A DNA stretch of 64,000 nt from Sphingomonas sp. AX6 (GCF_902506605.1 NZ_LR733979.1:1561712-1625711); one strand, 5' to 3'. Shown: positions 1 through 10,113, counted from the first letter of the stretch. The notes: generated by a model not told the origin, from the sequence alone. Translations and numbers: made by a program.

Positions 1-1664
1 CCGATTGCGTCGGCCATGAAAAGCCGCGCACTGCTAAGCGCCGGATTCTCCGCAATCAGCGTCCGGCGATCCGGACGATCGTTGCCGACATTCCAGGCAG
101 CATGGAAATCGGCGGCCAAGTCGTAGAGATAAAAGGCGATTCTATGCGGCTCACGCGCCAGTGCCGCACTCTCGACGATGCGCGGGAACTGGGCGGCGCG
201 CTTCACCAGCGCCAGATCCTCTGTATCAAGCAGGGACAGGTGCTCCGCATTGGCCGCGACCTGTGCCTCTGCGGCACGACGATTGAGCGAAGCGAGTCGC
301 GCATGGGCATACTGAACATAGAACACCGGATTGTCCTTCGACGCCTCCACCACCTTGGCAAAATCAAAGTCCATTTGGGCATCGGCCTTGCGCGTCAGCA
401 TGGTGAAACGGACGACGTCCTTGCCGACTTCGCGCACGACATCGGCCAGCGTGACGAAATTGCCCGAGCGTTTGGACATCTTTACCGGCTCGCCGCCGCG
501 CAGCAGTCGGACCATCTGCACCAGCTTCACGTCGAACCGGGTCTTGCCTTCGGTCAGCGCGGCGACCGCAGCGACGATGCGCTTGACCGTGCCCGCATGG
601 TCCGCGCCCCAGATGTCGATCAGTTCGTCGGCGGATTGCGCTTTCTGGAAATGATAGGCGAGGTCGGCCCCGAAATAGGTCCAGCTACCGTCCGATTTCT
701 TGATCGGGCGATCCTGATCGTCGCCAAATTTGGACGAGCGGAATAGGGGGAGTTCGACCGGTTCCCAATCCTCGGGCGTCTCACCCTTGGGAGCCTCCAG
801 CACGCCGTCATACACTAGGTCGCGCTCGCGCAGCCACGCTTCCGCCGCCTCTGGCTTGCCCGCAGCCTGAAGCTCGGCTTCGGATGAGAACAGGTCGTGA
901 TGGATGCCCAGCAGCGCCAAATCGTCGCGGATCATCACCAGCATTGCCGCGACCGCTTCCTTGCGGAACGGCGCCAGCCATTCGGCTTCGGTGGCGGACA
1001 CGAACTTGTCGCCATGCTCCGCCGCCAGCTTCGCGCCGACGGGTTTCAGATATTCGCCCGGATACAGCCCTTCCGGAATCTCGATCGTCTCGCCCAGCGC
1101 CTCGCGGTAGCGCAGGTGGGCCGACCGCGCGAGAACATCGACCTGCCCGCCCGCATCATTCACGTAATATTCGCGGATGACCTTATGCCCCGCCCATTCC
1201 AGCAGGCTCGCCAGCGCATCGCCGACCACCGCGCCGCGGCAATGGCCCATGTGCATCGGCCCGGTCGGATTGGCGGAGACATATTCGATGTTGACCGTGC
1301 GGCCGGTGCCCATGTCGGACTTGCCATATGCGTCGCCCGCGGCATCGATCGCGCGCAGTTCGTCGCGCCAGGTTTCGTCGTTCAGGCTCAGATTGATGAA
1401 GCCCGGCCCTGCGACGGAAACGCTGGCCACCTCGTCGATCTTTCCCAGTTCAGCGGCGATCTTCTCTGCCAGCGCGCGCGGATTGGTGCCCGCGGGCTTG
1501 GCCAGCACCATCGCCGCGTTGGTCGCGAGATCGCCGTGGCTGGCATCGCGCGGCGGCTCGACCGTCACCGCGCGACGGTTGAGGTCGGCGGGCAGGTCGC
1601 CGGTGGAAACGAGCGTGTCGAGCGCGGCATCGATATGCGCGGCAAAGCGGGTGTAGAGCGTCAT
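1..1664 (-). CDS. argS: Arginine--tRNA ligase, 3' end cut by window edge
   Basis: Cytoplasmic class I aminoacyl-tRNA synthetase that charges tRNA-Arg. About 554 codons are visible, reading leftwards from ATG at 1664; the frame is still open at position 1, and the family is usually about 560-590 residues, so only a few C-terminal residues should be missing. The class I signatures are present: NPTGPMHMGH (HIGH motif) and KMSKRSGN (KMSK motif). The N-terminal Arg-tRNA domain precedes the HIGH motif, and the anticodon-binding DALR region is at the open end. rarD lies 47 bases upstream on the same strand. Confidence 0.97.
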   Translation of the reverse strand, partial: MTLYTRFAAHIDAALDTLVSTGDLPADLNRRAVTVEPPRDASHGDLATNAAMVLAKPAGTNPRALAEKIAAELGKIDEVASVSVAGPGFINLSLNDETWRDELRAIDAAGDAYGKSDMGTGRTVNIEYVSANPTGPMHMGHCRGAVVGDALASLLEWAGHKVIREYYVNDAGGQVDVLARSAHLRYREALGETIEIPEGLYPGEYLKPVGAKLAAEHGDKFVSATEAEWLAPFRKEAVAAMLVMIRDDLALLGIHHDLFSSEAELQAAGKPEAAEAWLRERDLVYDGVLEAPKGETPEDWEPVELPLFRSSKFGDDQDRPIKKSDGSWTYFGADLAYHFQKAQSADELIDIWGADHAGTVKRIVAAVAALTEGKTRFDVKLVQMVRLLRGGEPVKMSKRSGNFVTLADVVREVGKDVVRFTMLTRKADAQMDFDFAKVVEASKDNPVFYVQYAHARLASLNRRAAEAQVAANAEHLSLLDTEDLALVKRAAQFPRIVESAALAREPHRIAFYLYDLAADFHAAWNVGNDRPDRRTLIAENPALSSARLFMADAI

Positions 1665-1711
1665 GGTCGCGCGCATAGACCAAGCGATGGCCCCGCGCAA
1701 AAGCCCAATCG

Positions 1712-2614
1712 TCAGGGGGTTGGGCGCGGCCTCCGCACGCTGCCAAACACATAGAGGGCAAGCCCGCTCCAGATCAGCGCAAAACAGATGATGTGCGACA
1801 GCGTCATGACTTCGCCGAACACCGTGATCGCCAGCAAAAACTGCAGCGTCGGTGCCAGATATTGCAGCAAGCCCAACGTCGAATAGGGCAGCAACCGCGC
1901 CGCGCCCGCGAACAGCAGCAGCGGCACCGCGGTCACCGCGCCCGCCAGCACCAGCAACCCGGTCATCCCCGCCGCATCGCCGAAGATCAGCGCATCGCTG
2001 CGCGCCAGCCACGCCATATAGGCGAGCGCGAAGGGCGTCAGGATCGCGGTCTCGATCGTCAGCCCCTCAAGCGATTCGACCGGTGCCACTTTTCGCACCA
2101 GACCGTAGAACGCGAAGGACACCGCCAGCGTCAGGCTGATCCACAGCCCCGCGCCTGCCCCGACCGCCAGTACAATCACGCCCGCCGCGGCGAGCGCAAC
2201 CGCCGCCATCTGGGTGCGCGTCAACCGCTCGCCCAACACGACCACCCCGATCAGCACATTGACCAGCGGGTTGAGGAAATAGCCCAGGCTCGCCGCCAGC
2301 ACATGCCCATTCTGCACCGCCCAGATATAGATCAGCCAGTTGACCGAAATCAGCGCCGCGCTGACCGCCAGCAGCCCCAGGGTGCGGGTGTCACGCAGCA
2401 CCGCGAGCAATTTCCCGAACCGCCCCGTCACCGCGAGAATACCGACCAGCAACACCAGCGACCAGACGACGCGGTCCGCCACGATCTCCCCCGCCGTCAC
2501 CCCCGCCAAAAGCAGGAAGTAAAGCGGCAGGAACCCCCAGATCAAATAGGCACCCAGCCCAAAGGCGAGCCCGCGGCGGTCTAAACTGGCGGCGGGGGTT
2601 GCGGGTGCTTGCAT
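1712..2614 (-). CDS. rarD: EamA-family transporter RarD
   Basis: Inner-membrane drug/metabolite transporter superfamily protein of 300 residues, the usual RarD length. About ten hydrophobic segments are visible, beginning with LAFGLGAYLIWGFLPLYFLL. The conserved segment after the fourth helix (GYFLNPLVNVLIGVVVLGER) is typical of RarD and marks the first EamA repeat; the second half repeats the pattern. E. coli RarD is linked by homology to chloramphenicol resistance, but the physiological substrate is unknown. The ATG at 2614 gives a short cytoplasmic leader. It is followed by argS. Confidence 0.9.
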   Translation of the reverse strand: MQAPATPAASLDRRGLAFGLGAYLIWGFLPLYFLLLAGVTAGEIVADRVVWSLVLLVGILAVTGRFGKLLAVLRDTRTLGLLAVSAALISVNWLIYIWAVQNGHVLAASLGYFLNPLVNVLIGVVVLGERLTRTQMAAVALAAAGVIVLAVGAGAGLWISLTLAVSFAFYGLVRKVAPVESLEGLTIETAILTPFALAYMAWLARSDALIFGDAAGMTGLLVLAGAVTAVPLLLFAGAARLLPYSTLGLLQYLAPTLQFLLAITVFGEVMTLSHIICFALIWSGLALYVFGSVRRPRPTP

Positions 2615-2669
2615 GAAGCGCAGCTAGGCCTTGCTGCGCCTGCGAACAAGGGCGGCATTGCTTGGGCGG

Positions 2670-5468
2670 TCAAACCCTGGGCTTTACCCCCCAGCGATCA
2701 TAATCCTCGCCGATCCGGGGCGACATCATCCGGGCGGCGTCGAGATCGCGCCTCGCCCCCTTCGCGTCGCCGCGATGCGACAGAACGATTCCACGCAGAT
2801 AGGTCGCGGCGGGCATGTCGGGCACAATGTCGAGCGCGGCGTTCAGATCGGCGATCGCCTCTTCCAGCCGCCCCATGCGGAAATAGACCATCGCCCGGCT
2901 GTCGAGCGCCGCGGCCGGATTTTCCGCCAGCGTGATCGCCCGAGTGCAATCCTCAAGCGCGGCGGCGAGGGCGACATTCTCGGTCCCTTTCAGCCAGCAG
3001 CGGTTGTTCAGCATCGTCGCGTCACGCGGCGCGGCGGCGATCGCGGCGTCGAGCGCTTCGACGGCGTCGTCCACCGCGCCGGTACGGGCGAGCACAGTCG
3101 CCTTGACTGCCAGGAAACCGCGGCCGTCTTCGTCATCTGCGGACGCGCGGGGATCGACCAGCGCTAGTGCCCCGTCCCCATCGCCGCGTTCGGCGCGCAG
3201 CATCGCCAACGCGCGGATTGCGCCTGCGTCGCTCGCGTCGAGTTCATGGGCCGCGTCGAAATCAGCCATCGCCTTCACATCGTCGCCCAGTGTCCGGTAA
3301 TGACCGCCGCGGGTCAGCCGATATTGCGGTTTGTCGTCGATCGCGATCGCCGCAGTCAGATCGTCGATCGCGCCTTTGGTGTCGCGGATGCGCGCGCGGA
3401 ACCAGGCGCGGTTGGACAATAGCGTACTGTTGTCAGGCGATTGCGCGATGTCGGCGGCGTAGGCCGCCAGGATCGGATCGAACCGCCCGACGCCGCGTCC
3501 GCGGTCGATCTGTTGCCATATCGGCGTCTGGTCGGGCGATACCGCATAGGCCAGGTCGGATTTGGCTCGCGCGATCGCCTGACGCGTGGCCGCCAGATCG
3601 GCGGTCGCGACTTCCGCCCCGTTTGCCGCCTGAAGCTCGCGGATCGTCAGCAGACCGCGCTCCAGCGATACGGCGCGACCCATTTCCAACCCGCCTATCG
3701 TCGCCGACCAGTCCGGCGTGCCTTCGATCCGCACATCGGCAGGCATTCGCGTGCGGGTTGTGACCACCATCCGCGCCGGATCGCCGGTCGCGACCGGAAT
3801 GTCGCGCCAACTGCCGCGCGAACGATCGGGCGCGAAGTTCACATTGCCGAGAAGATATTCGATGGCGATGCGCTTTACAGCACCCTCTCGTTTCCAGCCC
3901 GGATAGGTAACCCCCGACGCGGTCAACGTCGCCGTCGCCGAACTCGCATCATAATCGACCTTTTCACCATACACGGTGCCGGTCCCGACATAGGGACGGA
4001 TCAGGCCGGTGGTGGCTTCGGCGAGTTGATCGCGCGTCCCCTGACTGCCCAATTGCTGCAACTGCTGTGCGTGCTGGCCGCGAAACGTCATCCGGATCGT
4101 GAAGGGTGCGGGAAAATCGACCCCGGCCCGCTGGTCGAGTTCGAGCAGGGTGTCGAAATCGGCCCGGTGCGGCGCGCGCAGTTCAAGTGGCATCAAATCG
4201 GCGCCGTCGGCGCGCAGCGGTAAAACGTGGCGGAACGGCAACGCGTCGCCGATGTCCGCCAGCCGGTCACCCGACCGCGTGCCGTCCAGCCAGAGCGACC
4301 GACCGTCGATTTCGCCACGCACGACGACATGGTCGAACGCGGCGGCGCTAGGCAGGCGTTTGGGTACGAAATCGCCCATCTGCGTATGCGCCAGCACGGC
4401 CTCGGCCGTGATGTCCATTTCACGCAGCATCGCGAGCAGCAACAGCGTCTTTGCCTTGCAATCGCCATAGCGCAGCGACCAGGTCTGGCTCGGCGACTGG
4501 GGCACATAATTGCCGCCCGCCATGCCGTTGAACAAATAGCGGATTTCGTCCTGAACGAATTGCAGCGCCAGCGCCGCGCGGGTGCGCGGATCGGCGCTCT
4601 GGGCCTTGATCTTGGCGACTTCAGCAGCCAGCGGACTATCCGACGCGATCAGCCCTTCGGTTGCATAATGCGGTGCCATGGTGCGCGACACCGCCCGCCA
4701 GTCGGCAAAGGTGGTGGCTTCAACGATTGGCAGCGGGCGAAACCGCATTGGCGCGTCGTCGGGCAGATCGGGCGTCTTTGCGAGCGTACCGACGAATTCG
4801 ACCTCGTCGAACCCGTCGGCGTTGCTCTGGCGCGGCGTCGCTCCGCTGGCCAGCGCGCGCCATTTGAGCGGCGTACCCTCCGGCCACAGCACCCGCACCC
4901 GCGCGAAATCGGCGCGCGCCGGATCGCCGATCAGCGGCACGACCGTCTGCGCCTGCCCGTTCAGCGCCTCATCCTTGTTGGTGACCGACGTGGTGATGCG
5001 CAGCACGTCGCCGACGCGCAACCCCTGAACGGTCATTGTGGCGGTCAGCACGCCGGTCATCTGAAGTTGTTCAAGCTGCTCCTCGCGCTGGAGAACCGCA
5101 AAGCGCTCGCCCTTCGCCAACAGATCGATGGTCTCCCCGGCGCGCAGAATTTGCGCACGGTGGATGACCAATTCGCCGTGATGCGGCTGCCATGGCAGCT
5201 GGACCGTGCCCGCCTGGCTGACGACCTGCGCGGACGCCATGCGCAGCGCCTGATCGGCATAGATTGTGACTCGACCGCTCTCGAACCGATGTTGCTGGTC
5301 GAGGATCAGCAACACCGGCGAATTGGCGTCGAGCTTCGCAAGGTCGATCGGCGGCGCAGGTTTCGCCCATGCGGGTGCGGCGCGATAGACCGGCGTCTCG
5401 TTTGCCATCGCCACTGATGCACTTGTCCCGGCCAATGCGACGACCGTTACGCCCAGACCCCAACGCAT
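2670..5468 (-). CDS. DUF3857 / transglutaminase-like / TPR periplasmic protein
   Basis: About 932 residues. I chose the ATG at 5468 rather than 5504 because it starts directly with a signal peptide (MRWGLGVTVVALAG...VAMA) and has a GGGGGCAA ribosome-binding-like stretch just upstream. The order is signal peptide, DUF3857-like beta-rich domain, transglutaminase-like domain, then TPR-like helical repeats in the last third. A putative papain-like triad can be seen: Cys337 in RYGDCKAKT, His in FDHVVV, Asp in LWLDGT. Family members are probably exported and may act on the envelope, but no substrate is known. Whether it is an active enzyme is inference. Confidence 0.85.
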   Translation of the reverse strand: MRWGLGVTVVALAGTSASVAMANETPVYRAAPAWAKPAPPIDLAKLDANSPVLLILDQQHRFESGRVTIYADQALRMASAQVVSQAGTVQLPWQPHHGELVIHRAQILRAGETIDLLAKGERFAVLQREEQLEQLQMTGVLTATMTVQGLRVGDVLRITTSVTNKDEALNGQAQTVVPLIGDPARADFARVRVLWPEGTPLKWRALASGATPRQSNADGFDEVEFVGTLAKTPDLPDDAPMRFRPLPIVEATTFADWRAVSRTMAPHYATEGLIASDSPLAAEVAKIKAQSADPRTRAALALQFVQDEIRYLFNGMAGGNYVPQSPSQTWSLRYGDCKAKTLLLLAMLREMDITAEAVLAHTQMGDFVPKRLPSAAAFDHVVVRGEIDGRSLWLDGTRSGDRLADIGDALPFRHVLPLRADGADLMPLELRAPHRADFDTLLELDQRAGVDFPAPFTIRMTFRGQHAQQLQQLGSQGTRDQLAEATTGLIRPYVGTGTVYGEKVDYDASSATATLTASGVTYPGWKREGAVKRIAIEYLLGNVNFAPDRSRGSWRDIPVATGDPARMVVTTRTRMPADVRIEGTPDWSATIGGLEMGRAVSLERGLLTIRELQAANGAEVATADLAATRQAIARAKSDLAYAVSPDQTPIWQQIDRGRGVGRFDPILAAYAADIAQSPDNSTLLSNRAWFRARIRDTKGAIDDLTAAIAIDDKPQYRLTRGGHYRTLGDDVKAMADFDAAHELDASDAGAIRALAMLRAERGDGDGALALVDPRASADDEDGRGFLAVKATVLARTGAVDDAVEALDAAIAAAPRDATMLNNRCWLKGTENVALAAALEDCTRAITLAENPAAALDSRAMVYFRMGRLEEAIADLNAALDIVPDMPAATYLRGIVLSHRGDAKGARRDLDAARMMSPRIGEDYDRWGVKPRV

Positions 5469-5573
5469 TCCGATTGCCCCCGAATTTCCCCTCTGGCCCG
5501 TCAACCTATCGGAGCGGGCGCGCGGGTCAACCGTTGACGATCACGTTCGTCGGCGACGGCGCGACGCCGCCGC

Positions 5574-7496
5574 TCAACGGCTGTGGTAGAAATCATACAC
5601 CAGTTGCGCGACCGCCGCCGATACGCCGGGTGCCTGTTGCAGGTCCTTCAGACTGGCGTTGCGTACCGCGCGGCCGGTGCCGAAATGCATCAGCAGAGCC
5701 TTCTTTCGCGCAGGGCCGATGCCGGGGACTTCGTCGAGCGGGCTCGCGCCGATCGCCTTTGCCCGCTTCGCCCGGTGTGCGCCGATCGCGAAACGGTGAA
5801 CCTCATCGCGCAGCCGCTGGAGGTAGAAGAGTACGGGCGCATTGACCGGCAACTGGAATTCGCGCCCGTCCATCATGTGAAACACCTCGCGCCCGTCGCG
5901 GCCGTGATGCGGCCCCTTGGCGATACCGACGACGCAAATGTCCTCGATCCCCAGTTCTTCCAGCACTTCCGTCACCGCGTTCAACTGCCCGCGTCCGCCA
6001 TCGACCAGCACCAGATCGGGCCAATCCCCCTGATCGCGGTCGGGGTCCTCGGCCTGCGCGCGCGCAAAACGCCGCGAGAACACTTCGCGCATCATCGCAT
6101 AATCGTCGCCGGGCTTGGTCTCGCTGCGTTTGATGTTGAACTTGCGATACTGGCCCTTGCGATACCCCTCCGGCCCGGCGACGACCATCGCGCCCAGCGC
6201 GTTCGTCCCTTGAATATGGCTGTTGTCGTAGATTTCGATGCGGTCGGGCGGATCGGCCAGGCCGAACAGCTCGGCGACCTCGCGCAGCAATTTCGCCTGG
6301 GTCGTGCTTTCGGCATTGTGGCGATCGAGTGCTTCCTCGGCATTGCGCTTCGCCTGGTCGAGCAGCCGCTTGCGGTCGCCGCGCTGGGGCACCGAGATCG
6401 CCACTTTGAACCCCGCGCGTTCGGCCAGCGCCTGCTGCACCACCTCGGCCTCAGGCAGCTCGCGATCGACGAAAATATTCCGCGCGGGCGGCACTTCCTC
6501 ATAGAATTGCATCAGGAAGCTTTGCAGCACTTCGTCCTCGGGCACGTCGGCAGTGTGCGCGGGAAAGAAGCTGCGATGCCCCCAATTCTGGCCGCCGCGG
6601 ATGAAGAATGCCTGGATGCCCATATGGCCGTGGCGGTTGGCGAGCGCGAAGATATCGGCGTCGCCCACCCCTTCGGCATTGATCGCCTGCGTCCCCTGAA
6701 TGAAGGTCAGCGCCTTCAACCGGTCGCGCAGCACCGCGGCCAATTCGAAGTCCATATTCTCCGCCGCCGCCTGCATCTGCGCGCCCAGCTTGGTCTGAAC
6801 CTGAGTCGATTTGCCGCCGAGAAACGCCTTCGCATCGGCGACCAGCTCGGCGTAATCGTCCTTCGAGATGCGATCGACGCAGGGGGCCGAACAACGCTTG
6901 ATCTGATGCAGCAGGCAGGGTCGGTCGCGGGTGTTGAAAAAACTGTCGGTGCAGCTTCGCAGCAGGAACAGCTTTTGCAGCGCGTTGAGCGTCTGGTTGA
7001 CCGACCCGGCGCTGGCGAACGGGCCGTAGTAATTTCCCTTCGCACGCCTGGCCCCGCGATGCTTCTGCACGCGTGGGAAATCATGATCGGCACGCAAAAG
7101 GATGAACGGAAAGCTTTTGTCATCGCGCAATAGCACGTTGTAGGCGGGGCGGTATCGCTTGATGAGCTGCGCTTCCAGCAGCAGCGCTTCCGCCTCGTTG
7201 TTGGTCGTGACGATCGTCATGCCGCGCGTCTGCGACACCATCCGCTGGAGCCTTTTCGGCATCCGTTCGACTTGAACATAATTGGCGACGCGGTTCTTGA
7301 GCGCGCGCGCTTTCCCCACATAAAGCACGTCGCCACGCGCATCCTGCATCCTGTACACGCCGGGCCGCGCGGGCAGCGTTTTCAGCACATTGCGGATGGC
7401 GGCCACCCCCGCCTGCAGATCCGGCTTGTCCGATCCGCGCACGGTGTAGGTGGCTTTTTCCTCGTTGAACCGGTCGGGGGTGTTGGGCGACGACAT
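5574..7496 (-). CDS. uvrC: Excinuclease ABC subunit C
   Basis: Nucleotide excision repair endonuclease that makes both incisions around UvrB-bound damage. It has 640 residues. In order: GIY-YIG nuclease domain (PGVYRMQDARGDVLYVGKA, residues about 44-62), a cysteine cluster region (CLLHQIKRCSAPC), the UVR motif (residues about 225-260), the RNase H-like second nuclease domain (IEIYDNSHIQG and LVLVDGGRGQL) and tandem helix-hairpin-helix motifs at the C terminus (DEVPGIGPARKKALL). uvrA lies in the same window but is not linked. Confidence 0.98.
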   Translation of the reverse strand: MSSPNTPDRFNEEKATYTVRGSDKPDLQAGVAAIRNVLKTLPARPGVYRMQDARGDVLYVGKARALKNRVANYVQVERMPKRLQRMVSQTRGMTIVTTNNEAEALLLEAQLIKRYRPAYNVLLRDDKSFPFILLRADHDFPRVQKHRGARRAKGNYYGPFASAGSVNQTLNALQKLFLLRSCTDSFFNTRDRPCLLHQIKRCSAPCVDRISKDDYAELVADAKAFLGGKSTQVQTKLGAQMQAAAENMDFELAAVLRDRLKALTFIQGTQAINAEGVGDADIFALANRHGHMGIQAFFIRGGQNWGHRSFFPAHTADVPEDEVLQSFLMQFYEEVPPARNIFVDRELPEAEVVQQALAERAGFKVAISVPQRGDRKRLLDQAKRNAEEALDRHNAESTTQAKLLREVAELFGLADPPDRIEIYDNSHIQGTNALGAMVVAGPEGYRKGQYRKFNIKRSETKPGDDYAMMREVFSRRFARAQAEDPDRDQGDWPDLVLVDGGRGQLNAVTEVLEELGIEDICVVGIAKGPHHGRDGREVFHMMDGREFQLPVNAPVLFYLQRLRDEVHRFAIGAHRAKRAKAIGASPLDEVPGIGPARKKALLMHFGTGRAVRNASLKDLQQAPGVSAAVAQLVYDFYHSR

Positions 7497-7535
7497 TGCG
7501 CCCGATTTAGGGAGCGGTGACGGGTTAGGCCAGCC

Positions 7536-7856
7536 TTACGCCGCGGCGGTCAGCTTGGTCCCGATCACGCCGATCACGATCAAGGCCATGAACATGCCCT
7601 GCACCGGGGTGATCTTGTCCCCGAACAAGACCGTGCTGGCGATGATGACCCCCACCGCGCCCAGCCCGGTCCACACCGCATAGGCCGTCCCTGCCGGGAT
7701 GCCGCGCATCGCCAGCGCGAGCAGACCCATATTCACGAAGCTGAGCGTGATCGGCACGATCGCGGCGAGCCACGTCCCCTTGTCCCCCGCCCATTTCAGG
7801 CTGAGCGCCCAGCAGATTTCGGTGAAGACGGCGATGAACAGGATGACCCAGGCCAT
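7536..7856 (-). CDS. Small multidrug resistance (SMR/SugE-like) efflux protein
   Basis: A 106-residue, four-helix inner-membrane protein beginning MAWVILFIAVFTEICWALSL. The Glu in the first helix is the proton/substrate-coupling residue of the SMR family. The sequence most resembles the SugE/Gdx branch (quaternary ammonium or guanidinium export), but substrate cannot be fixed from sequence. The longer reading frame back to 8078 is rejected as the start because its extra 74 residues come from palindromic repeat DNA; the ATG at 7856 fits the family N terminus exactly. Confidence 0.9.
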   Translation of the reverse strand: MAWVILFIAVFTEICWALSLKWAGDKGTWLAAIVPITLSFVNMGLLALAMRGIPAGTAYAVWTGLGAVGVIIASTVLFGDKITPVQGMFMALIVIGVIGTKLTAAA

Positions 7857-7897
7857 GTGACGGTTACTCGGTTGTGAGGAATGGAGACTAGAGAAAT

Positions 7898-8029
7898 CCG
7901 TTCGTTTCGAGCGTAGTCGAGAAACGCGGGCTTGGCGCTCGGGACACGTTTCTCCACTTCGAGCCAAAGGCTCGAAGCCTGTCCTGAGCGCCTGCCTTGG
8001 CAGGCAGTCGAAGGGCTCGAAACGAACGG
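7898..8029. repeat. Family B palindromic repeat (long inverted repeat)
   Basis: Perfect 15-base arms at 7898-7912 and 8015-8029 enclose further partial palindromes of the CGAGC...GTCGAGAA type. The element fills the gap between the SMR gene and the stop codon of the histidine kinase. Related copies occur at about 13710, 13855, 22700, 25735, 33144, 36560 and 42743. Confidence 0.85.
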
Positions 8030-8034
8030 GTTGG

Positions 8035-9915
8035 TTATTTTCCGGTCGGTTCGCCCACCGTCGCCACATCGGCATCAATCACCGCGCGGATCTTCACCGC
8101 CAGCTCGGCAATCGTGAACGGTTTCGGCAGGAACGCCACGTCATGGTCGAGCATGCCGTTATGGACGATCGCGTTCTTGGTATAACCGGTGGTGTAGAGC
8201 ACTTTCAGCCCCGGCCGCTTGGCCCGTGCCGCCTCCGCGAGCAGCCGCCCGTTCATGTCGGGCATGATGACGTCGGTGAAGAGCAGGTCGATGCGCGGTT
8301 GCAGTTCCAGCACGGTCAGCGCCTGGTTCGCGTCCGATGCCTGGACGACCAGATAGCCGAGTTCGCGCAGTGCATCGACCGACATGTGGCGGACGCGGTC
8401 CTCGTCCTCCACCACCAGGATGATCTCGTCGGGCTTGGCACGCGGCAGCTCGGCATAAGCCTTGCCTTCCTCGACGCTTGCCGCCTCGCCGAAATGGCGC
8501 GGCAGGTATAGCTTCACGGTGGTCCCGACGCCGATCTCCGAATAGATCTTCACATGCCCGCCGGACTGTTTGACGAAGCCGAACACCTGGCTCAGGCCCA
8601 GTCCCGTCCCCTTGCCCACGCCCTTGGTGGTGTAGAACGGGTCGAACGCCCGCTCGATCACTTCGGCGGGCATCCCGGTGCCGCTGTCAGTGACCGACAC
8701 CATGACATATTGGCCGGGTTCGACTTCGTTATGGTCGGCGGCATAGCGGTCGTCGAGATGCGAATTCGCCGCCTCGATCGTCAGCTTGCCGCCATCGGGC
8801 ATCGCATCACGTCCATTGACGCACAGGTTGAGGACGGCGTTTTCGAGTTGCCCGGTATCGGCAAAGGCCGACCAGATCCCGCCCGCGATCACGGTTTCGA
8901 CACGGACATTCTCGCCCAGCGTCCGTCGCAGCATTTCGGACATGCCGCCGATCAGCTTGTTGACGTCGATTGCCCGGGGTGCGAGCGGTTGCTGGCGTGA
9001 AAAGGCAAGCAGTCGCGACGTCAGCTGCGCGGCGCGCTCGGCCCCCTCCATCGCATTGTCGATGCACGGCAGCGCCTTTTCCGGCCCCTGTTCGATGCGT
9101 CGCTTGGCAAGGTCGAGCGAGCCGATGACGATCGCCAGCATATTGTTGAAATCATGCGCGATACCACCGGTCAGTTGGCCGATCGATTCCATCTTCTGCA
9201 ACTGGCGAAGCTGACCCTCGGCCGTCTCACGATTGGCGGCTTCCTCGCTTAGCCGGGCATTGGTTTCGGCCAGCATGTCACGCGCCGCCGACGCCGCGAT
9301 CAGGCGGCGGCGCACATCGCGCACCGCAAACCACGCCAGCGCGACCGCGGCGAGCGCACAGACGACCAGCAAGGTGCCCAGCAACCACGCCTTCCACGTC
9401 GCATCGTCGCTCCGCGCTTCGACCAATTCGACCTGGCGCGCGCGCATGTCGGTGACCAGCGCCCGCGCATCGTCCATGATCGATTTCCCGGCATTCAGCC
9501 GCGCGATCACCAGTTCGCGATTGCTTCCGACGCCCAGCCCCAGCGTTTCCTCGGCAGCCGCCATGCGCGCATCGGCGAGCACGCGCAGCCGTGCGACATC
9601 GGCTTGCTGTTGCGGATTGCCGACCACGTCGTCGAGCAGATCAAGATGCTCGGGTATCCGCTTCTGCGCTTCGAAATAGGGCGCGAGGAAATCGGCGTCG
9701 CCGGTCAACAGATAACCGCGCTGGCCGGTCTCGGCATCCTGCAGCTTGATCAGAACGCGGTCGAGCCGTTCCTGCGCGACCAATGTGCGCGCGAAATCGC
9801 TTTGCGCGCGCTGAAGATCGACGAACAGCGCGATCGTCCCCGCAACCGCGAGCACCAGCAACGCGAATCCCGCGACTAGGGCGATCAGCCCGCGATCGAA
9901 ACGCTGTGTAGTCAC
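8035..9915 (-). CDS. CHASE3 hybrid sensor histidine kinase with C-terminal receiver
   Basis: Membrane-bound signalling protein of about 626 residues. In order: TM helix (LIALVAGFALLVLAVAGTIAL), CHASE3 periplasmic sensor domain with its typical DAETGQRGYLLTG signature, second TM helix near residue 185, HisKA with phospho-acceptor His in GGIAHDFNNMLA, HATPase_c (N box NLCVNGRDAM, G boxes DSGTGMP and GKGTGLGLSQ), and a receiver domain with Asp in LLFTDVIMPD. Start choice is uncertain: GTG at 9915 has GGGGA upstream, while an in-frame TTG at 9933 would add six residues. No partner regulator is adjacent; the ligand is unknown. Confidence 0.92.
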   Translation of the reverse strand: MTTQRFDRGLIALVAGFALLVLAVAGTIALFVDLQRAQSDFARTLVAQERLDRVLIKLQDAETGQRGYLLTGDADFLAPYFEAQKRIPEHLDLLDDVVGNPQQQADVARLRVLADARMAAAEETLGLGVGSNRELVIARLNAGKSIMDDARALVTDMRARQVELVEARSDDATWKAWLLGTLLVVCALAAVALAWFAVRDVRRRLIAASAARDMLAETNARLSEEAANRETAEGQLRQLQKMESIGQLTGGIAHDFNNMLAIVIGSLDLAKRRIEQGPEKALPCIDNAMEGAERAAQLTSRLLAFSRQQPLAPRAIDVNKLIGGMSEMLRRTLGENVRVETVIAGGIWSAFADTGQLENAVLNLCVNGRDAMPDGGKLTIEAANSHLDDRYAADHNEVEPGQYVMVSVTDSGTGMPAEVIERAFDPFYTTKGVGKGTGLGLSQVFGFVKQSGGHVKIYSEIGVGTTVKLYLPRHFGEAASVEEGKAYAELPRAKPDEIILVVEDEDRVRHMSVDALRELGYLVVQASDANQALTVLELQPRIDLLFTDVIMPDMNGRLLAEAARAKRPGLKVLYTTGYTKNAIVHNGMLDHDVAFLPKPFTIAELAVKIRAVIDADVATVGEPTGK

Positions 9916-10020
9916 GAAACCCGCTATCCCCAATTAAGCGGCTGGAAGCGACTGCCCTTCGCTTGGGCAGGCGCATGCGTCAAGTGCGGGAGGTAAAGCT
10001 TTCCGCTTCCAACCCCAGCC

Positions 10021-10094
10021 GTCATTGCGAGCGCAGCGAAGCAATCCAGAGCGTTCCGCGCGACACTGGATTGCTTCGCTGCGCTCGCAATGAC
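10021..10094. repeat. Family D perfect inverted repeat
   Basis: Two perfect 29-base arms (10021-10049 and 10066-10094) separated by a 16-base loop. The arm begins GTCATTGCGAGCGCAGCG. It lies just beyond the terminator of the ATP synthase operon. The short ORFs predicted across it have no support. Confidence 0.9.
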
Positions 10095-10113
10095 GGCTGA
10101 AAGCAATGCAGAA

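Noticed and set aside
5583..7133. 516-residue frame antisense to uvrC
   Set aside because: Shadow of uvrC; composition is that of reversed codons.
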